A stretch of DNA of 64,000 nucleotides from Streptomyces sp. (GTDB lineage Bacteria; Actinomycetota; Actinomycetes; Streptomycetales; Streptomycetaceae). The translations under genes were made by a program, and so were the position numbers. The DNA is taken from NCBI RefSeq assembly GCF_031181555.1, contig NZ_JAPSKQ010000006.1, forward strand, positions 1 to 64,000. The letters are read 5' to 3'. The notes below the pieces were generated by a model that saw only the letters and a program-made list of their open reading frames with translations, did not search any database and had not been told where the DNA came from. Below are positions 18,985 to 27,654 of this stretch, piece after piece (within the stretch, counting starts at the first letter, position 1; the number at the start of each line of letters is the position of its first letter).

Positions 18985-19664
18985 CGATCCGCGTCCTGCT
19001 CGCCGACGACCAGGCCCTGCTCAGGGCCACCTTCCGCATCCTGATCGACTCGGACCCGGACATGACGGTCGTCGCCGAGGCCTCGGACGGCCAGGAAGCC
19101 GTCGAACTCACCCGCACCCACCGTCCGGACGTCGTCCTCATGGACATCAGGATGCCGTCGACCGACGGAATCGCCGCCACCGCCGGCATCTGCGGACGGC
19201 AGGAGTTGTCCGGAACCCGCGTCCTGGTGCTCACCACCTTCGAGAACGACGAGAACGTGGCTCGCGCCCTGCGCGCCGGCGCCAGCGGTTTCCTGGGCAA
19301 GGACGTCAGCGCGGACGTCCTTCTGGCAGGGATCAGAACCGTGGCCGCGGGCGACTCGCTGCTTTCCCCCACGGCCACCAGAGCCCTCATCACCCGCTTC
19401 CTGGCCACGCCGGACACGGACGAACGACCGGCACCGCCCGAACGCCTCGCCGCGCTCACCCCTCGCGAACGCGAGATCGTCGCGCTCGCCGCGCTCGGCA
19501 AGTCCAACGCCGAGATCGCCGACGCCCTCTTCCTGAGTCCCCTGACCGTCCGCAGTCACATCTCCCGCTCCATGGCGAAGCTGCAGGCCCGTGATCGTGC
19601 GCAACTGGTGGTGACCGCTTATCAGAGCGGACTGGTGCGCGTCCGCCCTCCGCAGGCCGATTGA
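18981..19664 (+). CDS. two-component response regulator, NarL/LuxR family
   Basis: A 227-residue regulator. The receiver domain (1-120) has acidic residues at 9-10, the phosphorylated Asp55 in VVLMDIRMPSTDG and the conserved Lys in FLGKDV. The C-terminal LuxR helix-turn-helix covers about 155-215 with LTPREREIVALAALGKSN and VRSHISRSMAKL. It overlaps the kinase gene by four bases and ends 22 bases from a convergent hydrolase gene. DNA targets are unknown. Confidence 0.95.
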   Translation: MTIRVLLADDQALLRATFRILIDSDPDMTVVAEASDGQEAVELTRTHRPDVVLMDIRMPSTDGIAATAGICGRQELSGTRVLVLTTFENDENVARALRAGASGFLGKDVSADVLLAGIRTVAAGDSLLSPTATRALITRFLATPDTDERPAPPERLAALTPREREIVALAALGKSNAEIADALFLSPLTVRSHISRSMAKLQARDRAQLVVTAYQSGLVRVRPPQAD

Positions 19665-19686
19665 ACGCTTCGGGGCGCCGGCACGG

Positions 19687-21681
19687 TCATCGGCGTACGA
19701 CGACGCGGACCCGGGCCAGGTTGTCGATGCGGGCGAACGGTGTCTCCGGATCGGCGTCGCGCTGTGCCGAGACCCGTACGGTGACGAAGCGGGTACCGGG
19801 CTCGAGGTAGGTGTGGTGGCGTTCGAGGGACAGCTGGGGAACGGGCTCGGTGACGTCGTCGATCTCGTACGTGCCGTCTCCGTCCACGTCCCACTGAACC
19901 CGCACGATGCCGCCCGTTCCCGGTGGGGCCTCGACGGTCGCCGCCAGGGTCACGGGTGTGCCGGCGCGGACGTCGGCACACGCGGCGCCGTCAGCGGTGA
20001 GCCGCACCACCGGCTGGACCCCGCCGCGGTCGGTGGCGGAGTCGGGCACGACGACCTGCCCGTCCCGGATCTCGTAGCGGGTGCTGGAGGCGGGCGACAC
20101 GCCCTTCTCCACCCAGTCGGCGAGACTGTGCAGCGCCTCGTGCAGGACGCCGAGGTAACTGACGGTGTGGGTCGGGTGTTCCTGCCGTTCGGCGTCGGCG
20201 TGCAGCGCGTTGTCGATGTACCAGAGGCGGAAGCAGTCGTCGAGGGCGTCACCGAGATGCTCGGCGGCCCTGCTGCGGTACCAGTCGGCCTGCCAGGGGA
20301 AGGCCTCCCTGTCGAGCAGGCAGGACACGACGATCATCTTGCCGCCGAACTTCCCGGTGGGCACGTGTCCGGCCGCCGCAGCCGCGAACATCGGGGCGAG
20401 CAGGAAGGGACGCTGGGGGAGAAGTGGCGCGCCGGCGGCGTCACGGTACTGGTCCCACACCGGGTACTCGGGGCCCGGCACCTGATGACGGTGGTAGGTC
20501 TGGGCCGCGAGGAAGTTGCTGTTGTCCACGTGGACGGTGTCGCCGGGGCGCAGACCACCCGGGAAGTGCTCGGCGTCGGGCGTGTCCAGGACGGCGAGGT
20601 CGTGCCAGAAGCCCTTCAGCCGCAGCCGGGCACCGGCGGCCTCGCCGGTCGTCACGGTCAGTTCGGCACCCAGGGGCTCGGTGTCCGGCACGGACGCGAG
20701 ACGCAGCGCGACCACGGTGTCGTCCTCGCCCGCAGGCCCCTTGAATGCCTCGTCCACGCCGCCCCGCGGAGCCTGGGCGGGGCCGGCCAAGGAACCGAGA
20801 TCAGGTGTGTCGCGCCGCGTGAGGATGTCATCGACCGTGCTCTCGAAGCGGACGCGGTCCCGGTGGATCGACGAGTCGGGGTCCGCGCCGAGGTACCCGG
20901 GCGTGGTCCAGAACTCCTCGAAGTACCCGGGGTCCACCGTGACGATGTGCGGGTACAGCGTCCCGAAGGCGTGCGTTCCCATGGTGCGGTGTCCGAACCA
21001 CGAGCGGATCGGGAACCCCATGCGCGTCACCTCGGTCAGCGCGGCGCTCTCCTCGGGGGCCAGGCCCTGGTGCGGATCGCCGCTACCGCCGGGTTGCACC
21101 GCGTCCACGATCCGGTCGAACGCGTGGCGCAGCACCCGCTGGGCGTGCATCCGCACGGCGAAGACATTGGGAGCGGCCATCGGACTGCCGGGGACGTAGG
21201 GGACGAAGCCGTCCCACACCCCCTCGGTGTTCTCCGCGCAGCCCATGGTCCGGAAGGCGCCGCCGCTGCCGCCGTAGGCGTAACCGTAGGGGCGGTGGGC
21301 ACCGTACACCTGACGGGCTATCACCCTTGAGTGTTCCGCGGCGGCGGCGTTCGCCCGGAAACCGGCGATCGTCGGATCCGTGTCCGGGCCGGGTGTTCCG
21401 GGGATCCCGCCTCCGTTGGTCTCCAGGAAGTAGCCGCCCGCGCTGAACGCGAACCCGATCTTGTCCTCCTGTCCGGTCGCGGACTGCGCCAGGTGCTCGC
21501 TGTCCGGGACCGGGGTGATGTGCTGGAAGAACCGTTTCCGGTACATCCCGGGCGGTGGGAAGTAGAGGGAGAACCGGGTCTCGGTGCCCTTGAAGCCTCC
21601 GTGTACGTAGCGGTGGGGCTGCGGCGTGTCACGCCATTCGTCGACATCGACGTAAGGGTGCTCGAAGGTCTGTGCGGTCAT
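19687..21681 (-). CDS. tannase/feruloyl-esterase-like alpha/beta hydrolase with C-terminal PKD-like domain (tentative)
   Basis: A 664-residue protein starting at ATG 21681. A nucleophile-elbow motif YAYGGSGGAFRTMG places the candidate serine at 139, and the following segment WDGFVPYVPGSPMAAPN recalls tannase-family hydrolases. Near 535 the segment LHSLADWVEKGVSP resembles the conserved tail of those enzymes. The last 100 or so residues (VQWDVDGDGTYEID, then HHTYLEPGTRFVTVRV) look like a PKD domain, which is usually extracellular, yet no signal peptide is visible. It starts 19 bases after the TetR gene ends, so both form one unit. An ester-bond hydrolase for a bulky or aromatic ester is a reasonable guess; I do not recognise a characterised relative. 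Confidence 0.55.
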   Translation of the reverse strand: MTAQTFEHPYVDVDEWRDTPQPHRYVHGGFKGTETRFSLYFPPPGMYRKRFFQHITPVPDSEHLAQSATGQEDKIGFAFSAGGYFLETNGGGIPGTPGPDTDPTIAGFRANAAAAEHSRVIARQVYGAHRPYGYAYGGSGGAFRTMGCAENTEGVWDGFVPYVPGSPMAAPNVFAVRMHAQRVLRHAFDRIVDAVQPGGSGDPHQGLAPEESAALTEVTRMGFPIRSWFGHRTMGTHAFGTLYPHIVTVDPGYFEEFWTTPGYLGADPDSSIHRDRVRFESTVDDILTRRDTPDLGSLAGPAQAPRGGVDEAFKGPAGEDDTVVALRLASVPDTEPLGAELTVTTGEAAGARLRLKGFWHDLAVLDTPDAEHFPGGLRPGDTVHVDNSNFLAAQTYHRHQVPGPEYPVWDQYRDAAGAPLLPQRPFLLAPMFAAAAAGHVPTGKFGGKMIVVSCLLDREAFPWQADWYRSRAAEHLGDALDDCFRLWYIDNALHADAERQEHPTHTVSYLGVLHEALHSLADWVEKGVSPASSTRYEIRDGQVVVPDSATDRGGVQPVVRLTADGAACADVRAGTPVTLAATVEAPPGTGGIVRVQWDVDGDGTYEIDDVTEPVPQLSLERHHTYLEPGTRFVTVRVSAQRDADPETPFARIDNLARVRVVVRR

Positions 21682-21700
21682 GGTTCCGTTTCCCGTTCCG

Positions 21701-22354
21701 TCAGAGGCCGTTGCCCGGCTGGTTGAGGACGGCCAGCCCCTCGATCCAGTTCTGGCCCGTGAGGCGGCGGACACCGTCCACCAGCGCCCGTCCGCAGTCG
21801 AAGTCGGGGTCGCCGAGGCGGGCCAGAACCAGACCGTCCCAGAGTGCGAGGACCTGCCGGGCCGTCTCCCGGGCGTCGAGACCGGGATGGGCCAGCCCGT
21901 CGCGCTGCCTCTTCGAGATCAGCCCGGTCCAGACGTCCAGCGCCCTTCCCGCGCGGCGGGCGAAGTACTCGGCGGCGGGATGGTCCGGCGTCGCGGCCTG
22001 GCCGCGCAGCATCACGAACAGACGCAGTCGCCGTTCGTGTGCCGACACCGCGGCGTTCGCGACGGTGCGCAGGGCGTCGAGGTCCAGCGTCAGCTCCTCA
22101 CCCCCCACGGTCGCGAGGTCCAGCTCCAAGTCGTCCGAGCGGTCGAGGGCCGCGACGAGCAGGTGGTCCTTGGTGGGGAAGTGGTACAGGACCGTCGGTT
22201 CGCTGGAGTCCGACCAGGCGGCGACGAGTGAGGTGGTGACCCCTTCGTGCCCTCGTTCGTCGATCAGTCGGAGCACGGCGAGTGCGATGCGTTCCCGGCG
22301 TTCGTGGGACCGCTGATAGGGGCCGCGCTTCCGTGAGCGTGCGGCAGCTTTCAT
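21701..22354 (-). CDS. TetR family transcriptional regulator
   Basis: A 217-residue regulator with ATG 22354 behind AAGGGAAGGGC. It begins with a basic KAAARSRKRGPYQRS stretch, followed by a helix-turn-helix (about 20-60; the recognition region is SLVAAWSDSSEPTVLYHF) and a helical ligand domain. It lies first in a two-gene unit with the tannase-like hydrolase and probably controls it. The 105 bases upstream are AT-rich (AATATT near 22370) and should hold the promoter. The ligand is unknown. Confidence 0.88.
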   Translation of the reverse strand: MKAAARSRKRGPYQRSHERRERIALAVLRLIDERGHEGVTTSLVAAWSDSSEPTVLYHFPTKDHLLVAALDRSDDLELDLATVGGEELTLDLDALRTVANAAVSAHERRLRLFVMLRGQAATPDHPAAEYFARRAGRALDVWTGLISKRQRDGLAHPGLDARETARQVLALWDGLVLARLGDPDFDCGRALVDGVRRLTGQNWIEGLAVLNQPGNGL

Positions 22355-22459
22355 GGACTGCCCTTCCCTTAATATTGAGTGGAAGCTAACATTTTTGCGG
22401 TCGATCGAGCAAGATCCCTGCCGGTCGGACGTGAAGGTGCCGTAAATTACTTCCATTAC

Positions 22460-23389
22460 TCAGTTTTCGAGGGGAATTTCGTCCACCAAGCCCCAGTGCA
22501 AGGCCTCCGTCGCGGTCAGCGCGGTACCGGTCAGAGCCAGGTAGGCGGTGCGTTCCCGGCCGATGCGGGCGGGCAGGCTCGCCGTGCCCCCCGCGCCGGG
22601 GATCAGGCCCATTCCGATCTCGGGCAGCCGGATCACCGTGTCCGGGGTGGCCGTGACCCGTCCGGCGAACGCCGCCAGCTCGATGCCCGCGCCCACACAG
22701 GCACCGTGCAGGTGGGCGGTCACCTTGGGGGCGCACCGCAGGAGCAGCGCCGCGGGACTGCGGGACACCCGTACCCGGTGCGCCTCGGCGGTATCCCGTG
22801 CGGTGCCGAACTCGGTGAGGTCGCCCCCGCTGCAGAACGCCGGCCCGGTGCCGCGCAGGTCGACGCGGGTGATCGAGGCATCGGCCGCGGCCACCTCGAA
22901 GGCTTCGCAGAGGGCGTCCCGGGTGGCGACGTCGAAGGCGTTGCGTGCCCAGGGGCGGTCCAGTACGACGCTCAGCCGGTCGCCGTCGCGCCGGAGCCGT
23001 ACCGGTTCCGGCGCGGGACGCGGCGTGCGGGGCGGGGCCGCGGCCAGCCAGGCGCGGAAGTCCGCACCGCTCTGGAGCGCCGAGTAGGCGAGGGACTCCA
23101 CCACCAGTCTGTCCGGCGACGGGAGCGCGCGCCCCATCCGGAGTACCTGAACGAGTGCGACGGACGCGGCGGGGTGCCGGCCGACCGTGTCGCCGATGTG
23201 CTGGGCGGTGGCCTGCGGATCGGCGCACGCCACCCAGGGGGGTGGCGCCTCGGGGCCCTCGGTCAGCAGGACGTCGAACCCGTCCGGGGCCTGCTCCGGC
23301 CGGGCCGCCACGCCCACCACGACGTGGTCCCGCGCGGTCGGCGGCGGTGCCGGACGGTCGATGTGGATCACACGGCAGGGCGACTCCAT
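22460..23389 (-). CDS. enoyl-CoA hydratase/isomerase family protein with N-terminal extension
   Basis: A 309-residue protein. The crotonase fold occupies about residues 110-309: GTGPAFCSGGDLTEFG forms the oxyanion-hole region, and both candidate catalytic glutamates are present (GAGIELA and LPEIGMGLIPGAGG). The first 100 or so residues have no clear crotonase similarity and contain an alanine- and proline-rich linker; usual family length is about 260. It is divergent from the CoA-transferase-like gene at 23441, with only 51 bases between the two starts, so they share a promoter region. It probably acts on an acyl-CoA intermediate of the same route. Confidence 0.85.
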   Translation of the reverse strand: MESPCRVIHIDRPAPPPTARDHVVVGVAARPEQAPDGFDVLLTEGPEAPPPWVACADPQATAQHIGDTVGRHPAASVALVQVLRMGRALPSPDRLVVESLAYSALQSGADFRAWLAAAPPRTPRPAPEPVRLRRDGDRLSVVLDRPWARNAFDVATRDALCEAFEVAAADASITRVDLRGTGPAFCSGGDLTEFGTARDTAEAHRVRVSRSPAALLLRCAPKVTAHLHGACVGAGIELAAFAGRVTATPDTVIRLPEIGMGLIPGAGGTASLPARIGRERTAYLALTGTALTATEALHWGLVDEIPLEN

Positions 23390-23440
23390 GACGGTCCGAG
23401 TGTAATCTGACTCCCACTTGCAGAGAAGGGTGTTTACTCC

Positions 23441-24463
23441 ATGGGAAATGCCGCTCTCGATTGTGATCGCTGGATGTCCGACGTCGCGCCGTACCTCGGC
23501 CCGCTCCGGGATGTCGCTGACGACTTCGAGGTCCTCTCCGGCGTCACCGTCGACCTGCCCGCGGCCCTCTTCCTACGGGCGTGCCTCGCCGGCCTCCCGG
23601 CACCGGGCCGGACCTCGGCCGGCGGTTCGTGCCGACTCCTGCGGACCGCCGACGGATGGGCCGCCGTCAACCTGGCCCGTCCGGACGACCACGCGTCCCT
23701 CCCCGCGCTGCTGGCCCTCCTCGACGCGCGGGACACGGACCTGGTCGGCGGGGCCCGACGGGTCACCGCGTCCCGCCTCGCGGACGCCGCCCAGACGGTG
23801 GGCATCCCCGCCGCCGCGCTCGGATCGGCCCGTGCCCGCCGCCGCCCCGTGCGTGCCCGGTCCCATGGTGAGCGGTGCCCCCGCCCGCTCACCGCCCTGC
23901 GCGTGCTCGACCTCTCCGCACTGTGGGCCGGGCCCTTGTGCGCGCGGCTGCTCGGCCTGGCCGGGGCACAGGTGACCAAGGTGGAGAGCACCACCAGACC
24001 GGACGGTGCGCGGTGGGGGCATCCGGAGTTCTACCGCCGGCTGCACGAGGGGCACGAGAGCCTGGTGCTGGACTTCGCCTCCGGCGAGTTGGCCGACGCC
24101 GTGGACCGGGCGGACGTCGTCATTGAGGCCTCACGCCCGCGGGCGCTGCGCCGGCTGGGGGTGAGCGCCGAGAAGTTCCTGGCCGCACGTCCGGGGCGGG
24201 TCTGGGTCGGCATCACCGGGTACGGCCGCGACGACGACCGGATCGCCTTCGGTGACGACGCGGCGGTGGCTGGTGGTCTGGTCGGCCGCGACGCGTACGA
24301 CGACCCGGTGTTCCTCGGTGACGCCCTGGCCGATCCCGTCACCGGCCTGTATGCCGCCCGGGCGGTCGTCCGCTCGCTCGCCGCCGGTGGCGGGGAACTG
24401 CTGTGCGTGTCCATGGCAGCCTGTGCCGCCGAGCTCACCGACTCCCGGACGGTGCCGTGCTGA
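23441..24463 (+). CDS. CaiB/BaiF-type CoA-transferase-like protein, unusual domain order
   Basis: A 340-residue protein behind AGAAGGG. The start of a family III CoA-transferase (LRVLDLSALWAGPLCARLLG, then VTKVES) appears only at about residue 150, and about 190 residues follow instead of the usual 380-400. The first 140 residues include RTADGWAAVNLARPDDH, which resembles a segment usually found in the C-terminal half of these enzymes. It may be a permuted or shortened member. It overlaps the amidohydrolase gene by 7 bases. The likely role is CoA transfer to an acid, but activity is uncertain because of the layout. Confidence 0.7.
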   Translation: MGNAALDCDRWMSDVAPYLGPLRDVADDFEVLSGVTVDLPAALFLRACLAGLPAPGRTSAGGSCRLLRTADGWAAVNLARPDDHASLPALLALLDARDTDLVGGARRVTASRLADAAQTVGIPAAALGSARARRRPVRARSHGERCPRPLTALRVLDLSALWAGPLCARLLGLAGAQVTKVESTTRPDGARWGHPEFYRRLHEGHESLVLDFASGELADAVDRADVVIEASRPRALRRLGVSAEKFLAARPGRVWVGITGYGRDDDRIAFGDDAAVAGGLVGRDAYDDPVFLGDALADPVTGLYAARAVVRSLAAGGGELLCVSMAACAAELTDSRTVPC

Positions 24464-25704
24464 TCAGGAACGTCGAGGTCGAAGGATTCGCCGGTACGGA
24501 CGTGCGGATCGGTGCCGACGGGCGGATCAGTGAGATCGGGCGCCGCCTCGCAGGGAGCGCCGATGTGGACGGGCGCGGAGGGGCGTTGCTGCCCGGACTG
24601 CACGACCACCACGTCCACCTGACGGCATTGGCCGCGGACGCCTCCTCGGTCCGCGTGGGCCCCGCCGACGTGCACGGAGCGGACGGGCTCCGGGCGGCCC
24701 TGCGGAGCGGGCCGCCCGGCCAGTGGGTCCGGGCCGTCGGCTACCACGAGAGCGTCGCGGGGGACCTGGACCGCTCGGCGCTGGACGCGCTCGTCGCCGA
24801 CCGGCCCGTACGGGTGCAGCACCGCAGCGGGACGATGTGGTTCCTCAACACCGCCGCGCTGCGGGCGGCAGAGCTGGACGGCGACGGCCGACTGTGGCGG
24901 GAGGACGAACGGCTGCGCCACCTGGTGCCGCCGGTACGGCTCGACCTGGTGGGCCTGGGCCGACGGGCCGCGCGCCTCGGTGTCACCGGCTTCACCAACG
25001 CCGACCCCCGTCCCGCCCCCGGACTGCGGGGGACCCTGTCGGTGCTGCCGCAGCGGCTCACCGTCATGGGCCTCGACTCCCCGGTCAAGGTCATGCTGGA
25101 CGACGCCGCCCTGCCGACCCTGGGCGACCTGGCGGCCAGGGTGCGCGCGGTACGGCCCCGGCCGGTCGCCGTGCACTGCGTCACCCGTGTGCAGCTACTC
25201 GTCACCCTGCTCGCCCTGGAGGAGGCCGGTCCGGTCGCCGGGGACCGCGTCGAGCACGGCGCGGTGATTCCGGAGGAGACCGTCTCCTGGATCCGGCGGC
25301 TCGGTCTGACGGTCGTCACCCAGCCGCACTTCCCGGTGGAGCGGGGCCGTCAGTACGCCGTCGAGGTCCACCCCGACGACCGGGCCCACCTCTACCGTTG
25401 CCGGAGCCTGGCCGCGGCGGGTGTTCCGCTCGCCGCGGGGACCGACGCGCCGTACGGCACCGACGACCCCTGGGCGGTCATGCGGGCCGCCGTCGGACGG
25501 GACGACGGCGAGAGCGTGACGCCGGAAGCGGCTCTGCGGCTCTTTCTCGGTGCACCCGAACGGCCCGCCCGTGCCCGTCGATTGACGGTCGGCACGCCGG
25601 CCGACCTGTGCCTGCTCCACGTGCCCCTGCGGGAGGCGCTGCACGTGCTGTCCGCCGACACCGTACGAGCCGCGTACGTGGCGGGCCGCCCGATCACCCC
25701 TTGA
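24457..25704 (+). CDS. amidohydrolase family protein (YtcJ-like)
   Basis: A 415-residue metal-dependent hydrolase starting at GTG 24457, inside the end of the CoA-transferase-like gene. The metal-binding HDHHVHL motif lies near residue 50, with further histidines in PVAVHCVTRVQ and VEHGAVIPEE, and the late aspartate in AAGTDAPYGTDDPWAVM. The family hydrolyses C-N or C-O bonds of cyclic amides, N-acyl compounds or related substrates. Together with the upstream gene it forms a two-gene operon convergent with the long catabolic operon. The substrate is unknown; ring opening or deacylation are possibilities. Confidence 0.85.
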   Translation: MLIRNVEVEGFAGTDVRIGADGRISEIGRRLAGSADVDGRGGALLPGLHDHHVHLTALAADASSVRVGPADVHGADGLRAALRSGPPGQWVRAVGYHESVAGDLDRSALDALVADRPVRVQHRSGTMWFLNTAALRAAELDGDGRLWREDERLRHLVPPVRLDLVGLGRRAARLGVTGFTNADPRPAPGLRGTLSVLPQRLTVMGLDSPVKVMLDDAALPTLGDLAARVRAVRPRPVAVHCVTRVQLLVTLLALEEAGPVAGDRVEHGAVIPEETVSWIRRLGLTVVTQPHFPVERGRQYAVEVHPDDRAHLYRCRSLAAAGVPLAAGTDAPYGTDDPWAVMRAAVGRDDGESVTPEAALRLFLGAPERPARARRLTVGTPADLCLLHVPLREALHVLSADTVRAAYVAGRPITP

Positions 25705-25717
25705 GCGCGCTGTTCGT

Positions 25718-26488
25718 TCAGACGCTGTACCCGCCGTCCACCCCCAGCGCCTGCCCGGTGATGAACCCGGCCCGGTCGGACGCGAGGAACGCGACCGCCT
25801 CCGCGATGTCCTGCGCCTGCCCGAACCTCCGCAGGGGGATGTTGCGTCGCGTGACGGCGAGGGCGTCCTCGTCCAGCTCGCCCGTGCTGATCAAGCGGCC
25901 CGCAATGCCGTCGGTGAGCATGCCGGGAGCGACACAGTTGACGCGGACGCCGTACCGTCCCTCCTCGGCCGCCAGCGCCCGGGCCACGGCCTCGACCGCG
26001 CCCTTGACGCCCGAGGAGAGTCCGTCGCGGACCGGGAAACGCCGGGTGGCGACCGTCGTCACGGCGACGACGGAGCCCCGGCTCTTCCGCAGCAGCGGCA
26101 GCGCGGGGTGGACGAGATTGAAGAACGCGACCGCGTCGGCCTCCAGCTGCCCACGGTATTGACCGGGTGTCACCTTGCTGAGGTGGGTCATCGGCACGTG
26201 CGGCCCGGCCGCGTAGACCACCGTGTGCAGGCCGCCGAAGTCCGACGCGGTGTCGCGCACGGCCTTCCCGGTCGCCTCCTCGTCGGTCAGGTCGAGCCCG
26301 ACCGCCGCAGCCCGGCACCCGCCGGCCTTCACCTCGTCGGTGAGCGCGTGCGCGGCCTCCCCGCTGGCGCGGTAGGTGAGAACGACATCGCAGCCGCGGG
26401 CGGCGAGCGTCCGTACGATCGCCGAGCCGATGCCGCCGGTGCCGCCCGCGACGAGGGCGACGCCCGGGCGCGAAGAGAAGTCCTCCAT
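25718..26488 (-). CDS. SDR family protein lacking the catalytic tyrosine
   Basis: A 256-residue Rossmann protein with the cofactor motif AGGTGGIGSA and the C-terminal FITGQALGVDGGYSV typical of FabG-like SDRs. The active site is altered. Where family members have Ser then Tyr-x-x-x-Lys, this protein reads VTTVATRRFPVRDGLSSGVKG, so Ser becomes Thr and Tyr becomes Ser while Lys stays. Dehydrogenase chemistry may be lost or changed. It is the last gene of the ten-gene operon, 3 bases after the acyl-CoA dehydrogenase. A structural partner role or an unusual reaction (dehydration or isomerisation) is possible. Confidence 0.85.
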   Translation of the reverse strand: MEDFSSRPGVALVAGGTGGIGSAIVRTLAARGCDVVLTYRASGEAAHALTDEVKAGGCRAAAVGLDLTDEEATGKAVRDTASDFGGLHTVVYAAGPHVPMTHLSKVTPGQYRGQLEADAVAFFNLVHPALPLLRKSRGSVVAVTTVATRRFPVRDGLSSGVKGAVEAVARALAAEEGRYGVRVNCVAPGMLTDGIAGRLISTGELDEDALAVTRRNIPLRRFGQAQDIAEAVAFLASDRAGFITGQALGVDGGYSV

Positions 26489-26491
26489 GCC

Positions 26492-27640
26492 TCACAACCC
26501 CAGGGACTTGGCGATGATGACCTTCATGACCTCGCTCGTCCCGGCGTAGATGCGGGTGATGCGCGCGTCCGCGTACAGCCGGGCGATCGGGTACTCCAGC
26601 ATGTAGCCGTACCCGCCGAACAGTTGGAGGCACCGGTCGACGGCTCGTGCCTGCACCTCCGTGCAGAACAGCTTGACCTTGGCGGCGTCGGCGCCGGATA
26701 GCCGGCCGTCGACCAGTTCGAGCACGGCCCGGTCCAGCACCGCCTGCGCGGCCTCCAATTCGGTTTCCACTGCTGCAAGTTCGAATTTCGTGTTCTGGAA
26801 CGAGGCGACGGTGGTTCCGAACACCTCCCGTTCCTTGACGTACGCGATGGTGGTGTCGAGCGCCGCCCGCGCCTGCGCCACCGAGCCGACCGCCACGGTC
26901 ATGCGCTCCTGCGGCAGGTTGTGCCCGAGGTACGCGAAGGCCCCGCCCTCCTCGCCGAGCCGGTTGGCGACGGGCACGCGGACGTCGTCGAAGGCCAGTT
27001 CCACGGTGTCCTGCGCCTTGATGCCCATCTTGTCCAGCACCCGCCCGCGCGTGAACCCGGGCATCCCGTCCTCCACCACCAGCAGCGTCAGTCCCGCCCG
27101 CCGGTCATCGGGGTCGTGGTCCGTGCGCGCCACCACGATCACCAGATCGGCCAGCAGCCCTCCGGTGATGAAGGTCTTCGCGCCGTTGAGGACGTAGGTG
27201 TCCCCGTCCCGTACGGCGGTGGTGCGGATCCCCGCGAGATCGGAGCCGGTGCCCGGCTCGGTCATCGCTATCGCGGTCAGCAGTGTGCCGGAGGCCAGGC
27301 CAGGGAACCAGCGCGCGCGCTGCTCCTGATCCGCGTAGGCGAGGAAGTAGGGTAGGACGACGTCGAGTTGGGTGCGGACCGTGCCCAGGGTGACCAGGGC
27401 GCGGGCCGCCTCCTCCTGGAGGACGACGTTGTAGCGGTAGTCGGGCTGCCCGCCACCGCCGTACTCCTCGGGGATGGCCATGCCCAGCAGGCCGAGCGAG
27501 CCGAGCCGCTCGAAGAACGAGCGGGGCAGCCGCCCGGCCTTCTCCCAGTCGGCGTGGTGCGGGACCACCTCCTTGGTCACGACGTCCCGGACGAGTTCCC
27601 GGAAGTCCTCGTGATCCGCGGTGAAGACGTCTCTGCGCAC
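26492..27640 (-). CDS. acyl-CoA dehydrogenase
   Basis: A 382-residue flavoprotein starting at GTG 27640 with GGGAG upstream. It shows the full ACAD pattern: helical N-terminus, ITAIAMTEPGTGSDLAGI (FAD and acyl-CoA binding), VLNGAKTFITGG, then the C-terminal helical domain with QLFGGYGYMLEYPIARLYAD and TRIYAGTSEVMKVIIAKSLGL. It oxidises acyl-CoA to 2-enoyl-CoA with electrons to ETF. Full length and all motifs suggest a stand-alone homotetramer, unlike the paired ACADs elsewhere in the window. It lies 14 bases after the thiolase gene. Confidence 0.93.
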   Translation of the reverse strand: MRRDVFTADHEDFRELVRDVVTKEVVPHHADWEKAGRLPRSFFERLGSLGLLGMAIPEEYGGGGQPDYRYNVVLQEEAARALVTLGTVRTQLDVVLPYFLAYADQEQRARWFPGLASGTLLTAIAMTEPGTGSDLAGIRTTAVRDGDTYVLNGAKTFITGGLLADLVIVVARTDHDPDDRRAGLTLLVVEDGMPGFTRGRVLDKMGIKAQDTVELAFDDVRVPVANRLGEEGGAFAYLGHNLPQERMTVAVGSVAQARAALDTTIAYVKEREVFGTTVASFQNTKFELAAVETELEAAQAVLDRAVLELVDGRLSGADAAKVKLFCTEVQARAVDRCLQLFGGYGYMLEYPIARLYADARITRIYAGTSEVMKVIIAKSLGL

Positions 27641-27654
27641 GGTGACTCCCGTCG

